Assembly: GCA_035913415.1 (NCBI GenBank)
Contig: JAMIIV010000216.1
Location: 1-64,000, forward strand
From: UBA5070 sp035913415
GTDB lineage: Bacteria > Fibrobacterota > Fibrobacteria > UBA5070
DNA length: 64,000 nt
Direction: 5' to 3'
This document shows, one piece after another, positions 24,047-31,977 of this stretch. The notes beneath the pieces were generated by a model. That model was not told the origin of the DNA. It saw only the letters and a program-made list of their open reading frames with translations, and searched no databases. How positions within the stretch are numbered: the first letter of the stretch is position 1; each line of letters begins with the position of its first letter. The translations under genes were made by a program, and so were the position numbers.

Positions 24047-26059
24047 ATGAACTCACCCACCTTTGCCCTCACCCTTGCCATCGCGACCACCGCGTCCATG
24101 GCCGCCGATCGTGGCAATCCCGATCTGCACGCCAACCAGGTGGGCTACCTGCCGGATCTTCCCAAGCTCGCCGTCCTGCGCGCGCCGCCGGCCGATTCCA
24201 GCTTCCAGATCATCACCGAGCCGGGTGGCGCCGTGGTCCACGAAGGCTTCGGCAGCCGCAAGGAGTACTGGGCCCCCGCCGAAGACACCATCCGTCGCTA
24301 CGACTTCTCGGCCCTGACCACCCCGGGCACCTACCGCGTGCAGGTTCCCGGCAAAGGCGTCTCGTACCCGTTCAAGATCGAACGCGAGGTGTACACGGAC
24401 GTCACCAAGGCCGCCATCAAGAGCTACTACTACCAGCGCGCCTCCACCCCTCTGCTGGCCACCCATGCCGGCATCTACGCGCGCGCCGCCGGCCACCCCG
24501 ACAACGCCGTGTGGGTCCACAACTCGGCCGCCACGGCCCAGCGCGCCGCCAATTCCACCATCTCCAGCCCCAAGGGCTGGTACGACGCCGGCGACTACGG
24601 CAAATACGTCGTCAACTCCGGCATCACCACCTGGACCCTCCTGCAGGCCTACGTTCTGGCTCCGGCCTACTTCGACACCCTCAAGCTGAACATCCCCGAA
24701 TCGGGCAACGGCCTCCCCGACCTCCTCGACGAAATTCTCTGGAACGTCGAGTGGGTCCTGACCATGCAAGACCTCGACGGCGGCGTCTACCACAAGCTCA
24801 CCACGGCGAATTTCTCGGGATTCGTGATGCCCGCCGACGACAAGGCCGTGCGCTACGTGGTCCAGAAGGGCACCGCCGCCACCCTGGACTTCGCGGCCCT
24901 GATGGCCCAGACCAGCCGCATCTTCCGCCGTTTCGAAGCCCAGCGCCCTGGATTCGCCGACACATTGCTGGCCGCCTCCAAACGCGCCTGGGCCTGGGCC
25001 TTGGCCAATCCCTCCGTCGCCTACAGCCAAGCAACTCTGACCTCCCCCGCCGTCAAGACTGGCGAGTACGGCGACGGCTCTTTCACCGACGAAAAGATCT
25101 GGGCCGCCATGGAACTGACCCTGGCCACCCGCGACACCTCCTACTGGATGTCCGTCTTTCCTGGGAACAAGTTCGCCGGCACGTTCGGCAACCCCGGCTG
25201 GAACCAGGTTGCCTCCCTGGGCCTGATGTCGTCCCTCATGAGCATCGACTCCCTTGTCGGACTGGTGGACACCACCGGCATGCGCGCCAAGATGCAAACG
25301 CTGGCCACCACGGCCCGCACGCGCATGACCTCCAACCCCTACCGCGTACCTGTATCCGCCACCGACATGTACTGGGGCTCCACCAGCGTGACGGGCAACC
25401 ATGCCCTCAGCGCCTTGCACTGGTACCGGCTGTCCAAAGACACCACGTTCCGCACCACCGCGGTCGCGGCTCTCGACTGGATCTTCGGCCGCAACGCCCT
25501 GGGTGTGTCGTTCGTCACGGGCACGGGCACCGTCTCCCCCATGTTCCCGCACCACCGCCCCTCGGGAGCCGACGGCATCGCCGCTCCTGTTCCCGGCCTG
25601 ATCGTGGGCGGCCCCAACGCCCGCCGCGACGATGCCACCAGTTGCGCCGACGCCGGCGTGACCTACCCCTACGAGATCGCGGCCCTCTCCTGGATCGACG
25701 CCGAGTGCTCGTATGCCTCAAACGAGGTCGCGATCAACTGGAACGCCCCCTTGGTCGCCCTGCTGGGTGGCCTGCAGGGCGATGCGGTCTCGTCGTGGAC
25801 ACTTCCTGTCACGCCTCGCGCCTCGCGGCCTTCGGGGGCTCGTCTGGTCGCCTCCCGCCTGGCCGACGGCATCCGCGTCCGCTCCCTCGACGGCACTCCC
25901 CTGCTGGAGGTCCGCCTTCTGGACGCCTCCGGGCGCACCCTCGAACGCGCCCTTCCCGAAGCCTCCGAATGGACCTTCCGCACCAACCGCCCCGGCATGT
26001 CGGTCGTGCAGGCTCGTACGGCACAAGGCTGGAGTTCGGCCCTGGCGGGCGGGCTCTGA
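24047..26059 (+). CDS. Secreted GH9 cellulase with N-terminal Ig-like and C-terminal sorting-like domains
   Basis: A 670-residue secreted endoglucanase-type enzyme. Residues 1-20 are a signal peptide (cleavage after SMAA). Residues ~25-112 are the Ig-like CelD-N domain (LHANQVGYLPDLPKLAVL). The GH9 catalytic domain follows, with the Asp pair in GWYDAGDYGKYV (D180, D183), the PHHRPSGAD histidine motif (H502/H503) and the general acid Glu in ASNEVAINWN (E560). Residues ~595-670 (LEVRLLDASGRTLERAL, then NRPGMSVVQAR) resemble the C-terminal secretion tails of type IX-like systems seen on Bacteroidota and Fibrobacter enzymes. The ATG at 24047 has GGAG 9 bases upstream. No other cellulase gene is adjacent. 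Confidence 0.93.
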   Translation: MNSPTFALTLAIATTASMAADRGNPDLHANQVGYLPDLPKLAVLRAPPADSSFQIITEPGGAVVHEGFGSRKEYWAPAEDTIRRYDFSALTTPGTYRVQVPGKGVSYPFKIEREVYTDVTKAAIKSYYYQRASTPLLATHAGIYARAAGHPDNAVWVHNSAATAQRAANSTISSPKGWYDAGDYGKYVVNSGITTWTLLQAYVLAPAYFDTLKLNIPESGNGLPDLLDEILWNVEWVLTMQDLDGGVYHKLTTANFSGFVMPADDKAVRYVVQKGTAATLDFAALMAQTSRIFRRFEAQRPGFADTLLAASKRAWAWALANPSVAYSQATLTSPAVKTGEYGDGSFTDEKIWAAMELTLATRDTSYWMSVFPGNKFAGTFGNPGWNQVASLGLMSSLMSIDSLVGLVDTTGMRAKMQTLATTARTRMTSNPYRVPVSATDMYWGSTSVTGNHALSALHWYRLSKDTTFRTTAVAALDWIFGRNALGVSFVTGTGTVSPMFPHHRPSGADGIAAPVPGLIVGGPNARRDDATSCADAGVTYPYEIAALSWIDAECSYASNEVAINWNAPLVALLGGLQGDAVSSWTLPVTPRASRPSGARLVASRLADGIRVRSLDGTPLLEVRLLDASGRTLERALPEASEWTFRTNRPGMSVVQARTAQGWSSALAGGL

Positions 26060-26075
26060 GCCTCTCCTCCCCTCT

Positions 26076-26109
26076 CCCCGGGAACGCCGCGCGAGCGCGG
26101 CACCCGGGG
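26076..26109 (+). terminator. Strong GC-rich hairpin after the GH9 gene
   Basis: CCCCGG...CCGGGG encloses a second stem GCCGCGC/GCGCGGC with a 2-base loop, 17 bases after the GH9 stop codon. There is no T-tract, so termination may be Rho-dependent or the structure may protect the mRNA end. Confidence 0.5.
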
Positions 26110-26111
26110 TG

Positions 26112-26119
26112 TATCTTTG
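26112..26119 (+). promoter_or_regulatory. Promoter element TATCTTTG, perfect match to TAnnTTTG
   Basis: TATCTTTG lies 7 bases before the ATG of the YceD/DUF177 gene and matches the Bacteroidota -7 consensus exactly. No ribosome-binding sequence separates it from the ATG, so the transcript may be almost leaderless. Confidence 0.45.
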
Positions 26120-26126
26120 GCCGACG

Positions 26127-26678
26127 ATGAGCACCTCCCGTCCTCTCCTTTCCGCAGGCCCCGGCCTGAATCTGATCCTCGCACGCTGGCAGGGCGGCTC
26201 GCGCCGCATTCCGCTGGAACTGCGCTTCGACTCCGCCCTGGTTCCCGCCTTGGCCGAAGCCGAGGTTGTCGGCGAAGCCGAGCTGGTCGGTGAAGCCGAC
26301 CTGACCGGCAAGGACATCGTGGTGAACCTCACCCTGAAGGTGACCACCCGCGAGATCTGCGCCCGCACCCTCGACGAATTCGAACAGCCCTTGGAAGCTC
26401 CCATCCTGCTTCTGCTGCGCAAGTACAACAACATCCACGAAGTGGAATGGGAAGACGAGACCGAAGACGAAGCCGACACGCTGCACGTCAAGGTCCCCGA
26501 GCAGCTCCGCGAGCTGGACATCGCCGAGATCGCGCGCCAGGCCGTCGAGCTCGAACGTCCCTTGCAACCCATCAAGCCGGGCGCCGCCCTGCCCGAAGGC
26601 GTCCTCCCGGACGACGTGCCGGTCGAAAAACCGCTCGACCCGCGCTGGGAAGCCCTCCGCGGCCTCTCGGAGAACTGA
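26127..26678 (+). CDS. yceD: YceD/DUF177 family protein
   Basis: A 183-residue acidic protein of the DUF177/YceD family. It shows the family layout: an early strand pair, AEAELVGEADLTGKDIVVNLTLK (family: v.gels.....v.v.g.l.~~~), VTTREICARTLDEFEQPLEAPI (family: ~l.C~R~L~~~~~p~), a Glu/Asp-rich stretch and IDIAE-like ELDIAEIARQAVELERPLQPI (family: idl.elv.e.l.L.lP~~p). In most bacteria the gene precedes rpmF (ribosomal protein L32) and the protein is linked to 23S rRNA function in plants and bacteria. Here a glycosyltransferase follows instead. The usual final Cys motif (CkP) before the C-terminus is replaced by QPIKPGAALPEG. Confidence 0.8.
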   Translation: MSTSRPLLSAGPGLNLILARWQGGSRRIPLELRFDSALVPALAEAEVVGEAELVGEADLTGKDIVVNLTLKVTTREICARTLDEFEQPLEAPILLLLRKYNNIHEVEWEDETEDEADTLHVKVPEQLRELDIAEIARQAVELERPLQPIKPGAALPEGVLPDDVPVEKPLDPRWEALRGLSEN

Positions 26679-26702
26679 CCTATCTGGTCCCTGCTCGTCC
26701 CG

Positions 26703-27839
26703 GTGGCCACGATCGTGTTCGTGGCCTTCCACGCCGCCCTCTGCCGGTGGCTGACGGCAGGCATCCATGCCTTGCCCGCCCCTCCCCGCCCCCTCCCAGA
26801 CGACCACCTTCCCAAAGCGACGGTGCTGGTGGCGGCCCGCAACGAAGCCTCCCACGCCCCGGCCCTGGCCTCGGCGTTGTTGGCCCTCGACTACCCCGCC
26901 GACCGCCTCCAGGTCATCGTCGTCGACGACCGCTCCGACGACGGTACCGGACGAATCCTGTCCGATCTCGGAGCGGGCCGCATCGAAGTGGTCCGCATCG
27001 ACGTGCTCCCCGCAGGGATGGCCCCCAAGAAGCACGCGCTGGCCACCGGCCTGCGTTCGGCGCGCGGCGAATTCATCCTGACCATCGACGCCGACAACCT
27101 GCCTCCACCCGGGTGGGCGCGGGCCATGGTGGCGCACTTCGAACCCCGCACGGCCGTGGTCGCCGGACTGGTCCACCATGGCCCGGCGGCTCCCGGCGTT
27201 CCGGCCTGGTTCCACGGCATGTGGGCCATCGAGGTCTTCGCCCACGCGGCGGTCCAAGCCGGGGCCATCGGCGGCGGCATGCCCATCCACGCCAATGGCG
27301 GCAATCTCGCCTTCCGACGCGCGGCCTTCGACCAGTTGGGCGGCTACGCGCGTCACGCCGGGATCGTCTCGGGCGACGATGATTTCCTGCTGCAGGCGGC
27401 GGCGGATTCCGGTCGCTGGGAGGTCCGGTGCGCGATCTCCCCCGACTCGCGCATCCCCACCGAAGGCCCGACCAGCTTCCGCCAAGTCTGGGAGCAGCGC
27501 AAGCGCTGGGGCTCCAAGTGCGTCCACTACGACCCCAAACGGGTCGCCCTGCTGTCGACCATCTTCGCCAGCTACCTCTGGACCGTGTTCCTGTTCCTGG
27601 CGACCCCCTTGGGATGGGGCTCCCCGGCCTGGGGAGGCGTACTCGCCCTGACCATCTTCCTCGAAGCCTGGTTCATCCTCCGCCAAGCCGGCAAGGTCCA
27701 CGGACAAGGGCACCTCCTGCGTTGGTTCCCGCTGGCCGCGGCCGTGCAGATTCCCCTCGTGCTTGGAGCGGTCCTGGCCGGCACCTTTGGGCGGTTCCGT
27801 TGGAAAGACGGGCTGGTCGGCCGCCGCGGCCAGACGTGA
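26703..27839 (+). CDS. Membrane glycosyltransferase, family 2
   Basis: A 378-residue GT2-type glycosyltransferase. An N-terminal membrane helix is followed by the nucleotide-sugar domain: KATVLVAARNEASHAPAL, IVVDDRSDDGTGR (D-D-x-S/D), the DAD metal site in LTIDADNLPPPGWA, and the QRKRWGSK motif (family: QxxRW) after SGDDDFLL. Two further membrane segments lie near the C-terminus (TIFASYLWTVFLFLATPLGW and AVQIPLVLGAVLAGTF). The first standard start is the GTG at 26703, but hydrophobic sequence (IWSLLVPV) continues upstream in frame to a stop at 26676, so an unusual start a few codons earlier cannot be excluded. Product unknown; processive GTs of this shape make lipid-linked or extracellular glycans. 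Confidence 0.83.
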   Translation: MATIVFVAFHAALCRWLTAGIHALPAPPRPLPDDHLPKATVLVAARNEASHAPALASALLALDYPADRLQVIVVDDRSDDGTGRILSDLGAGRIEVVRIDVLPAGMAPKKHALATGLRSARGEFILTIDADNLPPPGWARAMVAHFEPRTAVVAGLVHHGPAAPGVPAWFHGMWAIEVFAHAAVQAGAIGGGMPIHANGGNLAFRRAAFDQLGGYARHAGIVSGDDDFLLQAAADSGRWEVRCAISPDSRIPTEGPTSFRQVWEQRKRWGSKCVHYDPKRVALLSTIFASYLWTVFLFLATPLGWGSPAWGGVLALTIFLEAWFILRQAGKVHGQGHLLRWFPLAAAVQIPLVLGAVLAGTFGRFRWKDGLVGRRGQT

Positions 27840-28885
27840 TCCTCGACCTTCTCCGCGCCTTCCTCACCGGGCTGTGGGTCTTCCTTTGGGTCTTCAACCG
27901 CAAAGGCATGACCGACCCCGACGACCACCGCAAGCTCCAGCTCGCCTCGTGGTTGCTGCCCGCGTGCCTGCTGATCCCGCCTCTGACCGTGATCTTCCTG
28001 CCTTGGGAGGCCGTGGGTCTGTTCTACTGGCTCACGTTCGCGGTGGTGGTGGTCCTGGAGGCCGCGCGGCTCCTGTTGCTGGCCATCGGATTCACGTCCA
28101 CCCGCTCCCGCGCGACCCATGTCCCGGGCCTGGAAGGGGGCATCGAGACCACCACGGCGCTGCAGGTGCGCACCTACGAATTCGCCGAAGCTCCTCACGC
28201 CATGCACGGCATGGTCGTGGCGTTCGTCTCCGACCTCCACTGCGACGGCCGTCCCTCCTGCCTATGGTACGATCGGCTGTGGGAAACCGTCCGCGGCATG
28301 GGTCCCGATGTCCTGATCCTGGGCGGCGACTACCTCACCCGCGCCGATTCCCTGCCCATCCTCGATCGCGCCTTGCGCGGTCTGCGCGCCCTGCGCCCCA
28401 CTTTGGGCGTCTGGGCCGTGCTCGGAAACCACGATCTGGAAGCCCCTGTCGAGATCCGCCGCCTGCTGCGCCAAGCCGGGGTCGGACTGCTCGAAGACTC
28501 CTGGGTGGTGCTCGACCGGGGGGAACGTCGCCACGTGATCCTCCACGGAACCCAGACCCCCTGGACCACCCAAGCCTCCGCGGCGGCGGGGATGCCTCCG
28601 GGAGGCGCCGACCTTTCCGTCAGCCACACCCCGGACAACGCCCCGATCCTGGCCCGGGCAGGGGCGCGCTACATCCTGTCCGGCCACCTCCATGGTGGAC
28701 AGATCGCCCTGCCTCTGATCGGCGCCCTGTTGGCCCCCAGTCGTTTTTCCCGCCGCTGGACCTACGGCTGCCACTCTCTGGAGCGTTCCCGCCTGGTGGT
28801 CTCGGCCGGCGTGGGGGTGACAGGTTTTCCCCTGCGCATCCTGGCCACTCCGGAGATCGTGATCCTCCGCTTCTGGAGCGAATGA
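27836..28885 (+). CDS. Membrane-anchored metallophosphoesterase (YkuE/YaeI-like)
   Basis: A 349-residue calcineurin-type phosphoesterase. Two or three N-terminal membrane helices (about residues 3-20, 36-54, 62-85) precede the catalytic domain. Metal-binding motifs are complete: SDLHCD (132-137), GGDYLTR, GNHDLEAP, SHTPDNA and GHLHGGQ. The overall order matches YkuE/YaeI-type enzymes, some of which act on UDP-diacylglucosamine or other phospholipid-linked substrates, though the substrate cannot be read from sequence. The GTG start overlaps the GT2 stop (GTGA), so the two form a coupled pair, suggesting a shared envelope-lipid pathway. Confidence 0.88.
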   Translation: MILDLLRAFLTGLWVFLWVFNRKGMTDPDDHRKLQLASWLLPACLLIPPLTVIFLPWEAVGLFYWLTFAVVVVLEAARLLLLAIGFTSTRSRATHVPGLEGGIETTTALQVRTYEFAEAPHAMHGMVVAFVSDLHCDGRPSCLWYDRLWETVRGMGPDVLILGGDYLTRADSLPILDRALRGLRALRPTLGVWAVLGNHDLEAPVEIRRLLRQAGVGLLEDSWVVLDRGERRHVILHGTQTPWTTQASAAAGMPPGGADLSVSHTPDNAPILARAGARYILSGHLHGGQIALPLIGALLAPSRFSRRWTYGCHSLERSRLVVSAGVGVTGFPLRILATPEIVILRFWSE

Positions 28886-28891
28886 CCGCAC

Positions 28892-28910
28892 CTCCGCCGA
28901 CCTGGCGGAG
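28892..28910. terminator. Hairpin between convergent genes
   Basis: CTCCGCC and GGCGGAG form a perfect 7-base stem with a 5-base loop between the convergent ends of the phosphoesterase and the kinase-like gene. There is no T-tract on either side, but the position suits a bidirectional terminator. Confidence 0.45.
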
Positions 28911-28937
28911 ACCGCACACCGGATCGTGGAAGTCCGA

Positions 28938-30374
28938 TCAGATCGCGTGGAGACGCTGGCGGACCAGCCGCAACAGGACGTCGGCCTCGACCGGCTTGTG
29001 GAGGAAATCCGCACGCGGAGGAAGATCTCCCGGATCCCCGTAGCCGGAGACCAGCAACGCGGGCAATCCGGGATTGTCCTCGCGGAGCTCGCGAACCACT
29101 TGGTATCCGGTCATGCCGGGCATGTCGAGGTCGGTGACCACCAGATCGAAGACCGTCTGTCGGGCCAGCCGCACGGCTTCGAAGGGATCGGTGGTCCCGT
29201 GGACCTCGTACCCGGCGATTTCCAGGATGCGCACCAGAGTGGTCAGCACGTCGCGACGATCATCGACCACCAGAATGGCAGGTCCGAGCGCACGCTCAGG
29301 TTGCGGGGCCGGCGCGCTTTCGGCCACGGGAAGAGGCGGCAGGAAAAGCCGGACTTCGACGCCGCCACCCGGGGCGCTGGAGAGGATGACATGCCCGCCG
29401 CACCGCCGCACCGCTTCCTGGACGGGCGCAAGCGGCCCGCGAGCCCCGTGCGACGGCAGCGGATCCAGGGCCGCATCGAGGGCCTCATCGAGGAGCGAGG
29501 GCCCCTGGTCGACCAGATGGAGCACGATCCATGTTCCCGGCTCGATCCACGATCCATCGGCAAGGGCCCGGGGAGACTCCATGTTCTCGTCGGAGACCTC
29601 CAGACGCAGGACTCCATGGAGCGGCGTCCGTTCGGCTCCCCACAGGGCCAGGTGCAGAAGCAAGTGTTCGAGCAGCGAGGGATCGCAGCGCACCCAGCGC
29701 CCCTGGACGGATTCCGACAGGAACTCGCGACGCTCGCCCAACGCCGCATGGAACATGGGGCGCACCGATCGCAGCACGGCGCCGAGGTCGAGTCCTTCGG
29801 CGGACGGGGGAGCCCCTTGCCGGGACGATTCCTGGAAGGCGCGGATCTGCCGCTGGGCTCGGCGCAGCAGTTCGCGGGGATCGATGGGAGCCTCCTGGCC
29901 GGAACCGGGCTCTTCGATGGCCTGGAGCGCGCGCCCCACCTGCCGCGAGATCTCGCGAAGCACCGCCTCGGCCAGGCGCCCCACCGCGGCACGGCGGTCC
30001 CGCTGCCGCAGGCGTTCCTCCAGCCGATGGAGGTCGGTGACATCTTCCAGCACCAGGGACGTCCCCTCGGAATGGCGGCGCCACACCAGTTCCACCCAGG
30101 GCATGGTGCCGTCCGAACGGACCATGCGCAGGGTGCGCCGTCCGTCCTCGTCGGCCACGTCTCCGTCGAGGATGGACTTCCAGACGCGACGGTCCTGCGA
30201 GGCCACGAAGGTCGCGAACTCGAACCCTGACGGATTCCGTCTCAGCCCCAGATGGAGCAGGAACCCCGTGGTGCAGCGGACGATCCGACCGGATCCATCC
30301 ACCAGAAGCTGGGCTCCCGGCAAGGAGTCCCACGCGACACGCTCGGCCTCCTGCCCTGATCCGGTCTGCTCCAA
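28938..30374 (-). CDS. PAS / degenerate histidine-kinase core / receiver protein
   Basis: A 478-residue cytoplasmic protein. Residues ~15-115 are a PAS domain (LPGAQLLVDGSGRIVRC, then VLEDVTDLHRLEERL). Residues ~125-345 follow the layout of a histidine kinase, but the phosphoacceptor region reads VGRLAEAVLREISRQVGRAL with no His, the N-box HLLLHLALWGAE lacks the Asn, and the G1 box is VDQGPSL rather than DxGxG. Residues ~366-478 are an intact receiver: DD at 371-372, phosphoacceptor D415 in VVTDLDMPG, Ser/Gly in LLVSGYGD and K460 in FLHKP. It therefore probably cannot phosphorylate itself but could be phosphorylated by another kinase or sense ligands. There is no separate DNA-binding domain. 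The gene stands alone. Confidence 0.8.
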   Translation of the reverse strand: MEQTGSGQEAERVAWDSLPGAQLLVDGSGRIVRCTTGFLLHLGLRRNPSGFEFATFVASQDRRVWKSILDGDVADEDGRRTLRMVRSDGTMPWVELVWRRHSEGTSLVLEDVTDLHRLEERLRQRDRRAAVGRLAEAVLREISRQVGRALQAIEEPGSGQEAPIDPRELLRRAQRQIRAFQESSRQGAPPSAEGLDLGAVLRSVRPMFHAALGERREFLSESVQGRWVRCDPSLLEHLLLHLALWGAERTPLHGVLRLEVSDENMESPRALADGSWIEPGTWIVLHLVDQGPSLLDEALDAALDPLPSHGARGPLAPVQEAVRRCGGHVILSSAPGGGVEVRLFLPPLPVAESAPAPQPERALGPAILVVDDRRDVLTTLVRILEIAGYEVHGTTDPFEAVRLARQTVFDLVVTDLDMPGMTGYQVVRELREDNPGLPALLVSGYGDPGDLPPRADFLHKPVEADVLLRLVRQRLHAI

Positions 30375-30984
30375 GGTCCCATCCTCCCTGACTCAAGTTG
30401 CGTTCGCGGGGCTGGTTGCAAAGGTGCACTCTGCCGCAAGGAATGATCGCATACGTCGTTCCCAAAAGGTGGGCCACGGACACGAGACGCTCCCTGCGGG
30501 AATGCGACGGCTCCCAGCGGAACGGCCGCGACCGACCACCCGCCCGGAGTTGGCGCGAATCCGCGGTCCTGGCGAGGATCCCCACTGATTCCCGTACCGG
30601 GAAGGTGCGCGCGCCCCATCTCGTGGCCGCCCTGCCGGGCACGTCGCGGGCAGAAACGAAGAAGGCCGGAGGAGATGCCCCCCGGCCCCGTATCTGCTGC
30701 AGCTTGGTCACACATCTCAACACGTTGACTCAAGCATCGGACCCTATTGCAAGGGTCTCTTCATTCAGAGAATCCGCACGGTGATGTCCCGTCGGAACGA
30801 TCGTTGTGAGGACAATACTCGATACTTTCTCTCGTTTCTCTGATGCGACCCTGTGCGGGCCGCTTCCTATAGTTTACGCGCGAAAAACCCGGAACGCAAC
30901 AGTCCGCAAAGAAAAATTTCGTCTTTCTTTCGGATCCGATCCAATCGGTTTCGCCGGTCTCGACAAGACCGATTTTTCGCCCGT
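30375..30984. other. 610-base region without a convincing gene
   Basis: Open frames here are short, low in complexity and without family signals, so I do not call a gene. The left part holds the upstream region of the PAS/kinase-like gene. The base composition becomes AT-richer from about 30700 to 30980, with TTGACT at 30725-30730, TATAGT at 30868-30873 and a hairpin with a T-tract at 30955-30977. A small RNA on the plus strand, ending at that hairpin, is possible. Confidence 0.6.
30955..30977 (+). terminator. Intrinsic terminator on the plus strand
   Basis: CGGTCT and AGACCG form a perfect 6-base stem with loop CGACA, followed by ATTTTT. It reads on the plus strand, where no protein gene precedes it, and lies 8 bases from the 3' end of epmA on the other strand. 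Confidence 0.65.
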
Positions 30985-31953
30985 TCAGCCCTCGGCGAAG
31001 GCGATCACATCGGCCACCCGGGACGCCCCGAACGCCAACTGCACCAGACGATCGAACCCCAGCGCCACCCCTGCGGCGGGGGGCATTCCGGCGTCCAGGG
31101 CCGCGACGAGCCCGTGGTCGATCGGAGGTGTGGGCTTGGACAGGACCGCCCGGGCCCGGGACTCCTCCTGGAAGCGCTGGAGTTGCTCGACCGGGTCGAC
31201 CAGTTCGTCGTAGGCGTTGCACAACTCGACGCCTTTCCAATACAGCTCCGTGCGCAGCGCGACCGCCGGAGGCCCCGGCTCCACGCGGGCCAGGGCCGCT
31301 CGAGACGGCGGGTATCCCCACACGAAAACGGGCGCATCGTCCCCCAAGCCGGGCTCCACCCGACTCACCAGAAGGAGGTCCAGCCAACCGTCCCGGTCGG
31401 AATGGGCGATGGGGGGCGACACGGCGCAGGCCGCCTCAGCGGCTTGACGGATTTTGTCTACCGGATCCTCGAACGGATCCACTCCCGCCCGCTCGCGGAA
31501 CAGATCCTGGAAGGTGATCCAGCGCGCGGGGGGAAGCTCGGGCGCGACGGCGCGACAGAGGGCCTCGATCTCCTCCCCCAGTTGTCTCAGGCTCCAGCCC
31601 GGACGGTACCACTCCACGATGGTGAACTCGGGATTGTGCAGCCGTCCACGCCCTTCGTCGCGAAACGCCCGGGTCATCTGCCAGATGGGGCCCGACCCCG
31701 CCGCCAACAACCGCTTCATGTGGAACTCCGGCGAGGTCTGCAGCCAAAGACTGCTCCGCTCGAGGTGGGAGCGGACTTCGAACGAATCGATCCAGAGATC
31801 GACGGTTCCAACCTCCGCCAGCAGCGGGGTCTCGACCTCGAGCAGACCGCGTTCGTCGAAGAACGCCCGCACGCGGCGGGCGCAGTCGGCGCGGTGGCGC
31901 AGGGCGTCGAGGGTGGCGGTGGGCTGCCAGGATCCGGAGGAACTCGTACTCAT
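30985..31953 (-). CDS. epmA: Elongation factor P-(R)-beta-lysine ligase EpmA (GenX/PoxA)
   Basis: A 322-residue class II lysyl-tRNA-synthetase-like enzyme without the anticodon-binding domain, the hallmark of EpmA, which ligates (R)-beta-lysine to elongation factor P. Motifs visible are FFDERGLLEVETPLL (motif 1), the LQTSPEFHMKRLLAAG segment (family: LqtSPEy.MKrLLa.g), motif 2 FRDEGRGRLHNPEFTIVEWY-like sequence and motif 3 GVALGFDRLVQLAFG. The ATG at 31953 is preferred over a TTG three codons upstream. Its partner epmB lies about 4 kb away at 35939. The efp gene itself is not in the window. Confidence 0.93.
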   Translation of the reverse strand: MSTSSSGSWQPTATLDALRHRADCARRVRAFFDERGLLEVETPLLAEVGTVDLWIDSFEVRSHLERSSLWLQTSPEFHMKRLLAAGSGPIWQMTRAFRDEGRGRLHNPEFTIVEWYRPGWSLRQLGEEIEALCRAVAPELPPARWITFQDLFRERAGVDPFEDPVDKIRQAAEAACAVSPPIAHSDRDGWLDLLLVSRVEPGLGDDAPVFVWGYPPSRAALARVEPGPPAVALRTELYWKGVELCNAYDELVDPVEQLQRFQEESRARAVLSKPTPPIDHGLVAALDAGMPPAAGVALGFDRLVQLAFGASRVADVIAFAEG

Positions 31954-31977
31954 GCCTGCCAATCTAGGTCCGGGACC

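Noticed and set aside
30398..31213. Short open frames on the plus strand in the gap before epmA
   Set aside because: No ribosome-binding site, no recognisable domain, and they run into epmA in the opposite sense.
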